Source: Drechmeria coniospora
Taxonomy: Eukaryota; Ascomycota; Sordariomycetes; Hypocreales; Ophiocordycipitaceae
Direction: 5' to 3'
Assembly (NCBI RefSeq): GCF_001625195.1
Contig: NC_054390.1
Span: forward strand, 9,707,222-9,771,221
Length of the DNA: 64,000 bases
This document shows positions 52,858 through 63,890 of the stretch, one piece after another. The notes below the pieces were generated by a model. That model was not told where the DNA came from, ran no database searches, and was given only the letters and a program-made list of their open reading frames with translations. Each line of letters begins with the position of its first letter. The stretch's first letter is position 1. The translations under genes were made by a program, and so were the position numbers.

Positions 52858-53041
52858 TCCGACCCCGATGAGCGATCCGACCTCGATGAGCGATCCGAGA
52901 CGAACATGCACGTCACACGGTGCCCGCTCGTATGCGTTCGGGGCGCGAGCGAGGTGACGTGTGTATTTTGTTTTTGGCTAGCGATGGAACCTGATTCCTC
53001 AACGTGTCGTTTCGAGCGTGAATGAGGCGATCCTGTTGCAG

Positions 53042-53184
53042 AGCATACATGCTCAGACATGGCTCATGGAATAAATGGTCGCTCCCGGCTTGCCACGCCC
53101 GGCTCGTCGCTGCATACATGCACACGCATGGCTCATCAAATAAATGGTCTCGCTCCCGGCTTGTCACTCCCGGCTCGTCGCTGC
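53042..53184 (+). repeat. ~70-bp duplication carrying two AATAAA signals, 3' of the F-box gene
   Basis: GCATACATGC...CATGGCTCAT, AATAAATGGTC and GCTCCCGGCTTG recur in tandem, each copy with AATAAA (53070-53075 and 53139-53144). The stop codon lies about 200 bp upstream, so both could serve as polyadenylation signals. An 18-bp GATGAGCGATCCGAC repeat follows the stop codon directly (about 52858-52905). Confidence 0.85.
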
Positions 53185-53277
53185 ATCAGACAGGCTTGCG
53201 AGCGACAAACGTCACGTCATCCATTCTACCGGGTTGACCCTCTCATCTAACAATCTACACGCATGGGGAGGCTCCCT

Positions 53278-54671
53278 CTAGCTCAGCGTCTTCGCATCGC
53301 CCTCCTTGAGCTGGCCGGCAGCGACGAGCCGCTTCACCTCGTCGCTCCACACCGCCTTGATCTTGTCGGCGACGGTCAGACCGTTCAGCTTGCCGGCCAG
53401 GGCGGCAATCTCGTCGGCGTCAATCTTGCCCTGGACGAGCTCGACGTCGTTCAGCACGGCGTCGATCTGTGACGCCGACGCGTCGCCTCCGGCGGAAAAG
53501 TAGTTGGCGTCCTTGACGGAGCCCTTGAGCACGCGCTTGTTCTTCTTGATGGCGTTCTTGGCCGCCTCCTTGGCCTTCTTGGACGATTCACGCTCCGTCT
53601 TGGCGCGCTCCTCAGCCTCCTGGGCCGCCTTCGCCTCGGCCTCCTTCTTGGCCTGCGCCTCGTCGGCCGCGCGCTTCTCGGCCGCCTCCTTGTCGAGGCG
53701 CTTCTTGTTCTTGGCCGCGTTGGCCTCCTGTCGGAAGCGCTTGATGCGCTCGTCGCCCGCCGACGCGTCGTCTAGCAGCTTGCGCAGACGCGTGTTGTCC
53801 TCGGCCTTCTTCTTCTTGCGCGCGCTGGCATTCTTCCGCTCGACGTGGCGCTTCTGGTCACGGTTCTCGTTGTCGTCCGGCACGTCCTCGTCGAGGTACT
53901 CGAAGCTTCGCCAGCTGTCAAAGTTGTACCAGAAGTTGTAAAACTCCTCAACGTGGTCCTTGCCGGAGTCGACGGCGCCAAACGTCGGCACCGGGTGCGA
54001 CTTGGAGAAGCGGGCCTCGGACTTGAAGACCTTGGACCACAGCTTGTAGAAGTCGCCCTTTTGCAGCTGCTTCTTGGTCGGCGGCTCGACGTCGGCCTCG
54101 TCGTCGACCGAGTCGTACTGGCGACGCTTGACGGGGTCGAGGAGGACGTCGGTGGCCTTTTGGATGCACTTGAAGAACTGGTCATCCTCGGTGGCGCCCT
54201 GGGCCGCCTTCTTGTCGGGGTGATGCTTGAGCACCTTTCTGCGGTGCGCCTTCTTGATCTGCTCCTCGGTGGCCTTCCAGCGGTACTTTGTGATGCCGAG
54301 CACCTTGTAGTGATCCTGGGTCTGCGCGGCGTCACGTCAGCCAACGTCCTGAGCCGGGGGGGCCATGGCGGGCCTACCTTCCAGTCCTTGGCCTGCAGCT
54401 GCAGCATCATGGGGTCCTCGGGCTCGCTGGCGTCGCTCTCCTCGCCGTCTTCGACCTTTTTGGCGTTCTCCTGCGCCTGGATGCGATCATCCTCGGAAAA
54501 GGTGCGCTTGTTGCGTGATCGACGGGCGTGGGCGAGGAAGTGAGGGCCGACGGGCTCGATGCAGCGCTGCGCGGCGCTTGAGATGTGGCCGACGGCCTTG
54601 AAGTCTTTCTCCGCACTCCATCCCTCGGGCAGGGAGGGTAGCGGGATGGTGATTTGCGCAGCAGAGGACAT
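53278..54671 (-). CDS. zuo1: Zuotin, ribosome-associated DnaJ-family chaperone
   Basis: Exons 54378-54671 and 53278-54321 flank a 56-nt intron and give 445 residues, the normal zuotin length. The splice joins LQAKDWK to TQDHYKVLGITKYRW, the start of the J domain (about 99-170), which has the HPD triad at 132-134 (KHHPDKK). Then come the zuotin homology region (GDFYKLWSKVFKSEARFSK, FGAVDSGKDHVEEFYNFWY), a long charged helix rich in Ala/Lys/Glu and a C-terminal bundle. With Ssz1 it forms the ribosome-associated complex, which sits at the exit tunnel and stimulates Ssb ATPase on nascent chains. It is transcribed divergently from mzm1. Confidence 0.96.
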
Positions 54672-54936
54672 GTTGTGTTGCCGGTAGAACGATGCGAGTG
54701 CGATGCTGGAAGTTGAAAAGTTGGCAAGTATTTTTTTTCCTCGCAAACGACTGAGTGGAGCCGATCTACCCCCCCCCCCCCCCCGTATTCTAGCACAGTG
54801 ACGCCAACGGTTAACCCGGAAGCCGGCTTAACCTTAGCTCCGTAAATAGTGACTGCCAATGAGCAAGCAAAAGAGGCATTGCAAAAGCATCACGAACAAT
54901 TCGTTGCCAACAAATCCATCCTATCTGGCATCCATC
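54672..54936. promoter_or_regulatory. Divergent promoter of zuo1 and mzm1 with a C16 tract
   Basis: 265 bp separate the two start codons. It contains a T-run (about 54731-54738) and 16 consecutive C residues (54769-54784) followed by CGTATTC. No TATA box stands out. The short shared spacer suggests coupled expression of the two housekeeping genes. Confidence 0.65.
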
Positions 54937-55369
54937 ATGGCCTTGGCGGCTTATAGACACCTCATGCGCGCCGCGAGAATTGCCTTTCAAGGTGCCGCCG
55001 CTCTACCATCTATTTTGGATGTGCACTGACCGATATCCAAAGGTGACGCTCCTGTCCTTGCTGCGGCGCAACTGCAGATCCGCCAAGAGTTTCGCCAAAA
55101 CTCCTCGCTCGACTCATCCAGTGCCAATGTCCGAACGGCGATACAGCATGCCGAAGAGGTGGCTAGCTTTCTCAAGCAGAATGTTGTTCAGGGGGTCAAG
55201 GACGAGGGCAAGGAGGGCACCTACAGTGAGGCTCACTCGTACGCCCATGATGAACCAACCGACTGACGCCAACGCAGAGCTGCGAATCCATCAACACACC
55301 GAGCGAGGCGACAACGACAGCATATTGACGGCCGGGAACGGCACCCTCGGTGGGTGCGGTTGCAAGTAG
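54937..55369 (+). CDS. mzm1: Mzm1/LYRM7-type LYR-motif protein, complex III assembly factor
   Basis: Three small exons (54937-54991, 55043-55225, 55278-55369) splice in phase to 109 residues. None forms a long open frame alone, so the gene is easily missed. The product starts MALAAYRHLMRAARIAFQGD, with the L-Y-R-like AYRHLMRA motif. It continues with AAAQLQIRQEFRQN and IQHAEEVASFLKQNVVQG, and ends with the conserved KLRIHQHTERGDNDSI. Mzm1 is a mitochondrial matrix chaperone that stabilises the Rieske iron-sulfur protein before it enters the bc1 complex. Intron 1 uses a GTGCCG donor, and both introns are about 50 nt. It converges on slt11, whose stop is 185 bp away. Confidence 0.93.
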
Positions 55370-55554
55370 CATTCAGGTCGGCGCCGGTTATACCCAATGT
55401 ACATCATGTAAATTACAACACTCATGCCCGAAATGATGGGACGCCCCCGTCAGAACAACTCCCCACCCTCCTAGGCTGGCCCAAGCAACGACCTTGACCC
55501 TCGGCATCGACCCAAACACCATACGCCAAAAGTGCCACGCTTCGCTGCCCGGAC

Positions 55555-56721
55555 CTAATCGCCGGAAAGGCTTGCGTAGTTGGGTTCGTCCGCCCCAGGC
55601 GGAAGCGGCACCGCTCGAGCCTCGGCGTGCCCGTCTGCGCCTTGCTGCGACGCGCCCTCGATCGCGCCGTGACCCAAACTCCTCGCCTTTCCTTTGACGA
55701 CGCGCGCATCTCGCAACATCTGCGACCGCTGCTCCCTATCCATCGTCCCGATCGCTTTCGGCTGTCCCCAGCGTATCCGCAGGGGGCATCCGGCAATGAC
55801 CGCCCGACCCTCGCACGCCGCCGCCGCCTTCTCCGCCGCCTCTCTAGTCTCGTAGTTGACGAATGCGCAGTGTGACATGTGCGAGCACACCAAGCTCTTG
55901 ATCTTGCCGAATGCCTTGAAATGGTCACGGAGCTTGTGCTCCGGCAGGTCGTCTTCGATTCCCGTCACGAACAGCGACATGATGTTTCGGTCGTCCGGCG
56001 GCAGCCAGTCGCCGGGGCTCGGGGGCAGCAGAGCTGCGCTGGGGAACGCCTGTCGACCTCGGCCGCCTCGTGGCCTGGCGCCCGCGGCGACGGCGGCCCG
56101 CGTATGTCGTGTCCTGACGGGTCCCGGGCCGCCCGAACCGGCACCGATGGCGCTGGCCTGTGTCAGTTCGGATTCGTCCACGGCCCGACCCTTTCGAAAG
56201 TATGGCTTGCTCGCGGCCAAGCGACGCAGAAGCTCGCGTGCCTTGTCGTCCGTCTTCTCGTACTCGTCCGTGCCGACCTTGCCCTCCTCGATGAGCTTCT
56301 CGTTGTTCTGGGCAAAGTATTCCCTGTTGATGTCGGATTGCGGGCCAGGCGCGACCATTTTCAGGGCCGCATCCCGCACGGCGATGGGAAGGCCGAAGGA
56401 AAGGTCGAGCATGCAGCTCTGGCAGCAGTTCTTGAGGCGCGCGCAGGTGAGGCAGATGATGGTTCGCTTCTTGCCGCCCTGGGCACGATCAACGTTCCAC
56501 GAGAATATGGTAAACGGCCGAGTGCACTGCGGAGATGGTTAGCGCTGCGACGGGGCAATCGGCGGCGTCATCGACCGACGTACCAGTTTGCACTCGGCAC
56601 CGTAGTCCTCCTTGACCATCTTGACGTACGGGTTTTCGGGAAGACACGATTCGCAGACGGACGGGAAGTCGGTCGACTCCCAGCCCGATCGGTTCAGGTC
56701 CTGCTTGATTTGGGGCGGCAT
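55555..56721 (-). CDS. slt11: Pre-mRNA-splicing factor Slt11 (Ecm2/RBM22-related)
   Basis: Exons 56584-56721 and 55555-56526 flank a 57-nt intron and give 369 residues. The start MPPQIKQDLNRSGWESTDFP is the conserved N-terminus. A cysteine-rich zinc-binding module follows (CESCLPENPYVKM, AECKLCTRPFTIFSW, CLTCARLKNCCQSC), with the intron falling between CKL and CTR. An RRM near residues 240-315 carries SLFVTGIEDDLPEHKLRDHF and CAFVNYETREAAEKA. The C-terminus ends NYASLSGD. Slt11/Ecm2 belongs to the active spliceosome, where it helps U2/U6 helix II formation and contacts U6. No CCCH zinc finger is visible, in contrast to animal RBM22. Confidence 0.95.
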
Positions 56722-57659
56722 CGTGACGCAGTGACGTGCGAGGATGCGAGGGACGACGACGGCGAAGACGGTGGACGACGATATGGTGAGTAGGTTTATT
56801 GATGCTAGAGTTTGCTGACAAAGGGGACTTATCGATACGGGAGGAGCGATTGCTGACAAAGAGACTTATCGATACGGTGGAGTCATTTCTCGGTCTAGCG
56901 GCGGGAATGCGTCGACCCCGTCACCTGGTGCAGCATGAACAGGTACCGAGTACTTTTCAGTGGCGGGGCGGCAGAAAGGGTTTATCTCGCGAGAAGTCAC
57001 TTTTCTTCTTAAGATTATGGGCAGGTACTTTGTCGGCGATAAAGACTCATTTCAACGTACTCCAAGTGCACTGGAAGCACAAGTACACCTACTTACCTAG
57101 TACTTAAGTACAGTACTAGTAAGTACTTGTACTGTACGTACAGTACACCGACAAGTATGGAGTAAGAATAGAGCATGTTACGCAGGTACATGCAATATGC
57201 ACGGAATACCGACGACGGACTAGTACCGCAGTATCTATCCGAGTACGACGGCCACGCGCATTCGAGTTCGTGTTCGTATTCGCGTGGCCTTGACCGCCTG
57301 CCACGCTCGGATTCTCACGTGACGGAAATCTCATGGCCCCCCCACAGTCCACTCAGGGGTATGCGATGCCACTCCGTTAGTGCGTAAGATCGCCATGCAT
57401 GTGAGAAAAAAGGCGAAATTGCGTCTCCTACTTAGTCGGCAACAACAAAAACATCCCGACTTATACTCGTATGCATCTGCATGTATAAAGCCAACCTACT
57501 CCTTCTTCTTGTCCTCTCGCCATAGCCTCTCCCTCCTCACTCCACCATACGACTCCTCTCCCTCCTCACTCCACCATACGACCCCTCTCCCTCCTCCTCG
57601 TCTCTGTCCATCGTCACTCTTCCTGGTCCGAGCCTCAACTCGTCGCGCAAACCTTCAAC
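56722..57659. other. Divergent promoter region of slt11 and erg6
   Basis: About 940 bp. A GTAC-rich stretch with clustered palindromic words lies at 57040-57160. The erg6-proximal side has a duplicated CTCCCTCCTCACTCCACCAT pyrimidine-rich leader (about 57528-57600). No gene is seen. Confidence 0.65.
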
Positions 57660-59028
57660 ATGGTTTCCTCCTCCACCAAGTCCAACCTCGAGCGCGAGGA
57701 CCACGGTCGCGATGCCGCCTTCAACAAGGCCCTCCACGGCAACTCGGCCCAGGCCCGCGGTGGAATCGCCGCCATGTTCTCCAAGGGCAGCGATGCCAAG
57801 AAGGCCGCCGTCGACGAGTACTTCAAGCATTGGGATAACAAGCCCGCCGCCGACGAGACGCCCGAACAGCGAGCCGTGAGTTTGCCGCGGCGACGGCATG
57901 TCACCGACACGAGGAGAAATTCCAAACTAACCGTTACTCTTCCAGGCCCGAACCGCCGAGTACGCGACTCTGACGAGACAGTGAGTCCGCATCCAACATC
58001 CACATCTTGGCCACTTGGCCGAGCGTCCCTCCTCGTCGGAACTCTCGAGTAACAAAGATCCTCCTTCCTCCTTTAGTTATTACAACCTGGCCACCGACCT
58101 GTACGAGTACGGCTGGGGCCAGTCGTTCCACTTCTGCCGCTTCTCCCACGGAGAGTCCTTCTACCAGGCCATCGCCCGTCACGAGCACTACCTCGCCCAC
58201 AGCATGGGAATCAAGGAGGGCGCCAAGGTTCTCGACGTCGGCTGCGGCGTCGGCGGCCCTGCTCGGGAGATTGCCAAGTTCTCCGGCGCCCACGTCACGG
58301 GCTACAACAACAACGACTACCAGATTCAACGCGCCACCCACTACGCCGCCAAGGAGGGATTGTCGCACCAGGTCGACTTCGTCAAGGGTGACTTCATGGT
58401 GAGCCCAATCCGCCGCCCCTCGCCCGTCTCGCCGTCTGGCTGACCCGGGCAGCAAATGTCGTTCCCGGACAACACCTTCGACTACGTCTACGCCATCGAG
58501 GCCACCGTCCACGCGCCCACGCTCGAGGGCATCTACAGCGAAATCTTCCGCGTCTTGAAGCCCGGCGGCGTCTTTGGCGTCTACGAGTGGCTGATGACCG
58601 ACGAGTATGACAACGACAACCTGCACCACCGTGAGATCCGCCTCGGCATCGAGCAAGGAGACGGCATCTCCAACATGTGCAAGGTCGAGGAGGCCCTGGC
58701 CGCGATGAAGACGGCCGGCTTCGAGATGCTGCGGAACGAGGACCTCGCCGACCGCCCAGACCCCTCTCCTTGGTACTGGCCCCTGTCGGGCGAGCTGCGA
58801 TACATCCAGTCCGTCGGCGACATCTTCACCATCCTGCGCATGACCACCTGGGGCCGCACCATCGCCCACAACGTCGCCGGCCTTTTGGAGATGGTCAAGC
58901 TGGCCCCCGCGGGCACGAAGAAGACGGCAGACAGCCTCGCCCTCGCCGCCGACTGCCTCGTCGCAGGTGGCCGCGAGAAGCTCTTCACCCCCATGTACCT
59001 CATGGTTGGCCGCAAGCCTACCGCGTAG
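57660..59028 (+). CDS. erg6: Sterol 24-C-methyltransferase
   Basis: Four exons (57660-57875, 57946-57980, 58077-58398, 58453-59028) give 382 residues. The 35-nt second exon encodes [11 protein letters not shown] and is required to reach [23 protein letters not shown]-binding motif I is [15 protein letters not shown], and later motifs include [16 protein letters not shown] and [15 protein letters not shown]. The C-terminal sterol methyltransferase domain follows ([28 protein letters not shown]). The enzyme transfers a methyl group from S-adenosylmethionine to C-24 of the sterol side chain, usually lanosterol in filamentous fungi, in ergosterol synthesis at the ER or lipid droplets. Its 3' end faces an ABC transporter gene across a tandem repeat. 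Confidence 0.97.
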
Positions 59029-59190
59029 CTCATGTGCGAATCCGAGGTTGCCGTTTGCAGAAGGCGTCGTCCCGAGCAGGACCGCAGAATGTCGTTGATT
59101 GACGACAAGGAGTTTTTACGACCATGTACCATCACGAAGCAAAAGGGGTCCTGAGTAATTGAACCATGACGAGACATGCTTCCTTGTCCT

Positions 59191-59600
59191 GCCGATACTC
59201 TAATATTTGGAAATGAAAAAGACGACAAAATGGATTGACCACATCCCGCTCAGCATATCGTGAATTTTGCCGATACCTGATACTTGGAAATGAAAAAAAG
59301 ACATCAAAATGGATTGACCACATCCTGCTCAGCATATCGCGAATTTTGCCGATACTCTGATATTTGGAAATGAAAAAAGACATCGAAATGGATTGACCAC
59401 ATCCTGCTCAGCATATCGTGAATTTTGCCGATACTCTGCATTTTGCCGATACTCTGATATTTGGAAGACATCAAGATGGATTGACCACATCCTGTTCAGC
59501 ATATCGTCAATTTTGCCGATACCCTGATACTTGAAAGACATCAAAATGCATTGACCACATCCTGCTCAGCATATCGTCAATTTTGCTCCTGCATATACAT
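59191..59600. repeat. ~79-bp minisatellite, about five copies, between erg6 and the ABC gene
   Basis: Units contain GCCGATACTCTGATATTTGG, AAATGAAAAAAGACATC and ATGGATTGACCACATCCTGC, then TCAGCATATCGTGAATTTT. They start near 59191, 59270, 59349, 59428 and 59515; one unit has a short internal duplication. The array fills almost all of the 625-bp spacer between the two convergent genes. Confidence 0.93.
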
Positions 59601-59653
59601 GTATATAAAACTCAAGTTCCTTTTCTGAGCCGCGCGGCTTCTGTTGACGAGAC

Positions 59654-62600
59654 CTAGGCCGCCTCCCTGTCTAGACTCTGCCCCAACACCATCTGCAAGT
59701 ACAACCCCTTCTTCTCCAGCAGCTCGTCGTGCGTGCCCCTCTCCACGATCCTACCCTGGGCGAAGACGACGATGAGGTGCGCGTCCCGAACGGTGCTCAG
59801 CCGATGCGCCACTGCCACCGTCGTCCGCCCTTCGGCCGCCTTGTCGAGCGCCTCCTTCACAATGTTCTCCGACTCGGTATCGAGAGACGAGGTGGCCTCG
59901 TCGAGCAGCAGCAGCCTCGGTTTCCGGACGAGAGCGCGCGCAATGGCGATGCGCTGTCGCTGCCCGCCGGAGAGCGACAGCCCCTGGTTGCCGCAGGGCG
60001 TGTCGAGACCCTGCGGAAGCGAGGCGATAAAGTCCCACACGTTGGCGGACCGGCACGCCTCCACCACCGCCTCCTCGGTCGGATCGCCGTACTCGATGCC
60101 CAGCGATATGTTCTCCCGTATCGATCCCTGATACAGCACCGGCTCTTGCTGGACGAGCGCCACGTCCCGGCGGTACCGGCAGCGATCCAGAGTCTTCATG
60201 TCGCGGCCGTTGGCCGTGATGGCGCCGGAGATGGGGTCGTAGAAGCGCTCGAGAAGGGCAACCATGGTCGACTTGCCGCAGCCGGAGGCGCCCACCAAGG
60301 CCACCATCTTGCCCGATTTGAAGATGGCGTCGATGCCGTTCAAAACCTTCCTCTTCGGCCGGATGGGGTACGCGAACCGGACGTCGGAGCAGGCTATCTC
60401 GGTGCCCCTGATCGACTTTTCCACGCTGTCTTCGCTGTCGCAGGACGGGTCGTCCTCGGTGTCGTCGAGGGCCCTCTCTCGGCGCAGTCGAAAGATGTAG
60501 TTGATGGCCGTGCGCGCCTTGGTGATGCTCGTCGTGTACTGGAAGAGCATGGCGGCCGCCTCGCCCGAGAAGATGACGGCGATGAAGACGGTGTAGAATT
60601 GGGCCGTCGTGTACTCGCCCGTCGAGACCAGCTTCCCGCCGTACCAGAAGCCCAGAGCCATGACCAGGAAGGAGACGGACTGGCTCAGGGCGTAAAACAG
60701 CATCTTCCATCCCAAACTTCCAATCGCGCGCTGCGCGATGCCCATCAGCCGCTCCTCGTACCGCGCCACAACTTCCGTCTCCAGGGCCAGGCTCGCGACG
60801 GTCCGGATGCCCATGACGGCTTCCGCGGCAATTCCGCTGCTCTCGGCGAATCGGCCTGCCGTGTCGTCGTCAAACTTGAACTCGAGGCGGATTCGCACGT
60901 AGCCGGCGCCGACGAGGACCGGCAGGGCACCGAGGGCAAGCACGAGGCCGAGCTTCCAGCCGACGGCGATGGCGAGTATCGAGCTCGAAACGAGATTGAC
61001 GAGGTTGACGACGAGCAGGGTGACGTTCATCGACAGCAGCTCCTGCAGCGAGGTGGGCTCGGCGGCGAGGCGGGACACGAGCGCGCCCGTCGAGTTTTGC
61101 GGCCGGTCGAAAAATGACATGTCCTGCCGGAGGGTATTGTTGAAGATTTCGGCACGATAGAACTTCATGACCGTCTGTCTCGAACGAATCAGTCTATGAA
61201 AGGCAAGCGGGGGTTGGTGAGTCGGACCTGAGCGAGGACGTTTGCCAACCAGCCGGCGACGGCAAACGCGACCAGGTTTGCCAGGGCAACGATGAAGAAC
61301 ATGAGCGAGTAGAAATCACCCTCGGCCACGTCCTTTGTTTCAAACGCCGTCATGGTCTTGGCAAAGAGGATGGCAATGACGGGATACGAACCGCCGCCGA
61401 CGAAGCAGCAGATGATGCTGATGAACATGGGCCAATGCAGCGTCTTTTGCTCGCCCAGGATGAGAAACATGCCGCGAAAGAGACTATAATTGTCTTTGTC
61501 CTTGTCGTCGTCGGATCCGGCCGAGATCGTTCCGGTCGTCGAAACTTTCGTCAGAGCAACGTCCAAGTTCTCAAGGCCCCCCTCCTTCTCCAGCTCGACA
61601 TCATCATCGGTGCCGCCCCTGCCGGTTCCCTCACGCAGGTCCTGCGCCTGCACGAGGCGGGCATAGGCGCCTCCGACCAACACCAGCTGCTGATGCGTGC
61701 CGGACTCGACGGTGTCGCCCTTGGACATGACGACGATGTTGTCTGCATCGCGGATGGTGCTCAGGCGGTGAGCAATGGCAATCATGGTGCGACCCCTGGC
61801 GACGTTGTTGAGGGCCGCCTGCACAATATTTTCAGCGTTGGGGTCGAGGGCGGAAGTGGCCTCGTCGAGCAGGAGGACCCTCGGGTTCGATATGATGCTG
61901 CGGGCGATGACGATGCGCTGCTTCTGCCCGCCGGAGAGAGAGGCGCCCCGCTCTCCGATGTGGGTGTCGTATGCCTGCCATTGTCAGTGCGCGATCGAGG
62001 GAGGGGAGCATGGAGCGTACGTTGGGGAGTTCTTCGATAAAGTCGTGGGCAAAAGCCGCCTCGCAGGCCTCGCGGACGAGTCGCCGCTTTTCCTCGACGC
62101 CTAAACCCGCCATATCTGTGCCGGTGAGGCCGTCCACGACGTTCTGGTAGATGCTGCCGCTGAAGAGCGTCGGTTCCTGCCATGTGCCATGTCAGTTGCA
62201 AGGCCGGCCAAGGCTGGTAAAATAGAGGGCTGACCTGCTGGACGAGTCGAACATTCGTCCTCAACCATTGCAAGTTCAGGTCCTCAATCTTGTAACCGTC
62301 GAGCAAGATGGTGCCTTGCGAGAAGGGGTACCATCTCTCGAGCAGGCCGAAGATGGTGCTCTTCCCCGAGCCGCTCGCGCCGACGAGGGCCGTCGTCCGT
62401 CCCGGCAGGATGTCCAGATCCAAGCCGTGCAGGACCGCGACGGCAGGTCTTGAGGGATAGGCAAACTTGACGCCTCTAAGCTTAATCTCCCCCTTGAAGT
62501 CGGGTATCCGCACGCCCTCGGTCGACAGCGAGTCCATGGCCGATTTGCGGTCGATGACGGCGAAAAGATCCTGGGCGGCCGCGGTGGCCTTGGAAATGGC

Positions 62601-63890
62601 AATGGTCTGGGGCGCGATCTGGGTGAGGGCCTGGGCGGCGACGAGGACGGCGAAAATGACGGTGACGACGGTGCCGGGCTGTTCAATCTCGCCCGAGGCG
62701 TACATGCGAATGCCGTACCAGAAGGCGAGGGCGTATCCGGCAATGACGCAGAAGAACTCGACGGGGAAGAGGATGGCGTACAGCAGGCTCTTCTTGCCAC
62801 CGACGGTTCGGGCGCGCTCGAGGATGGCGTCGAAGCGGTGGCCGAGCTTGGGAAAGGCCCAGAAGGCATGGGCGGTGCGGATGGTGGAGAAGGCTTCCTG
62901 GGCGAGGCTGCCGCTCTCGCTGTAGATGTCAAAGATGCGGTGCTCGATCAGGGTGTCCTTGACGACGCAGATGACGGTCACGACGAGGTTCAGGGGCACG
63001 ATGGCGAGGACGACGAGGGTCAGCTTCCACTGGACGGCAAAGGCGACGATGAAGGCGGTGATGAAGCTCGCCATGGCCTGGATGGTGAGGCCGAGCTTCT
63101 CGGAGATGCCGTTGTTGACGAGATTGCCGTTTGTCGTAATCTGGCCCGACAAGGAGGAGGAGGGCGTGTCGAAGAAGGAGATTTCCTGGCGCAAGGTCTG
63201 ACGGACAAAGTCGACGCGCAGCCTCTTGGTGGTGCGGATGGCGGTCACGTTGATGAGGATGGTCCAGGCGTAGGTGAGGGCAAACTTGGCGACGAAGAGG
63301 TAGACAAAGTAGAGGCTGAAGGGGACGAGACGAGATTAGCTCCGCGTCCGCGTCCAAGGACAAACGACGAGGTCGGCGGGCCGAGACGGGGGAGGGGAGG
63401 GGAGGGGAGGGGAGGGGAGGGGACGGACGTGTAGCGGCCAACCTCGGAGACGTAGACATCGGGGGTCATGGCACCGCTCACAAAGTCGTTGAAGACGTTG
63501 ATGAACTTGCCGAAGACGACGTCCATGAGCGGCAGGACCGTGCCGGCGGCGATGATGCAGAGGAGGGCAAGGGCGTTCATGGCCCAGCCCTTGGCATCGT
63601 TGTAGGTGAAGACGCGCTGGAGAGGCAGTCAGTCTCGATGCAAACAACGAACCAGCCATCGATTCATCGATCCATCCATCGATCCATCCATCAATCCATC
63701 CATCAATTCATCCATCAATCCATCCATCGATCCATCTTCTCCGCCTGTGGCGGGGGGGCATGAGGGGAGCGCGTACCAGGAAGTAGCTGAAGCTCGAAGA
63801 GCCGTCGGTGGTTTTGTCGTCCATGACGGGCGAGTCAACGGAGTCGGTCTGGCCATCCGACGAGGCCTCGGTGCCGCGTGCGAGGGTCAT
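59654..63890 (-). CDS. Full-length ABCB-type (MDR/Pmd1-like) ABC transporter
   Basis: Six exons from the 5' end: 63777-63890, 63429-63616, 62235-63315, 62021-62176, 61228-61974 and 59654-61174, giving 1268 residues. Architecture is TMD1-NBD1-TMD2-NBD2. NBD1 has Walker A GASGSGKST and signature LSGGQKQR, and NBD2 has GASGCGKST, LSGGQRQRIAIAR and LLLLDEATSSLDTESE, so both ATP sites look intact. The transmembrane domains show ABCB motifs such as QEISFFDTPSSS, IRTAHAF, QDMSFFDRP and GIRTVASL. Such pumps export hydrophobic drugs, toxins or lipopeptides at the plasma membrane. An ATG at 63929 would add 13 residues. Two introns use GTCCG donors, and intron 1 (160 nt) holds an ATCC repeat and intron 2 a GGGGA repeat. 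Confidence 0.94.
63389..63422. repeat. GGGGA pentanucleotide repeat in intron 2 of the ABC transporter
   Basis: Five or six GGGGA units lie close to the donor; on the gene strand they read as TCCCC. A separate ATCC tetranucleotide field (about 63655-63736) occupies intron 1. Confidence 0.85.

Noticed and set aside
59729..61117. 462-aa antisense open frame over the ABC transporter
   Set aside because: Shadow of the NBD2/TMD2 coding exon; no domain recognisable.
59029..63890. erg6 next to an ABC transporter read as a drug-resistance cluster
   Set aside because: The genes are convergent, separated by a repeat, and show no shared promoter or other pathway genes; adjacency alone is not evidence.
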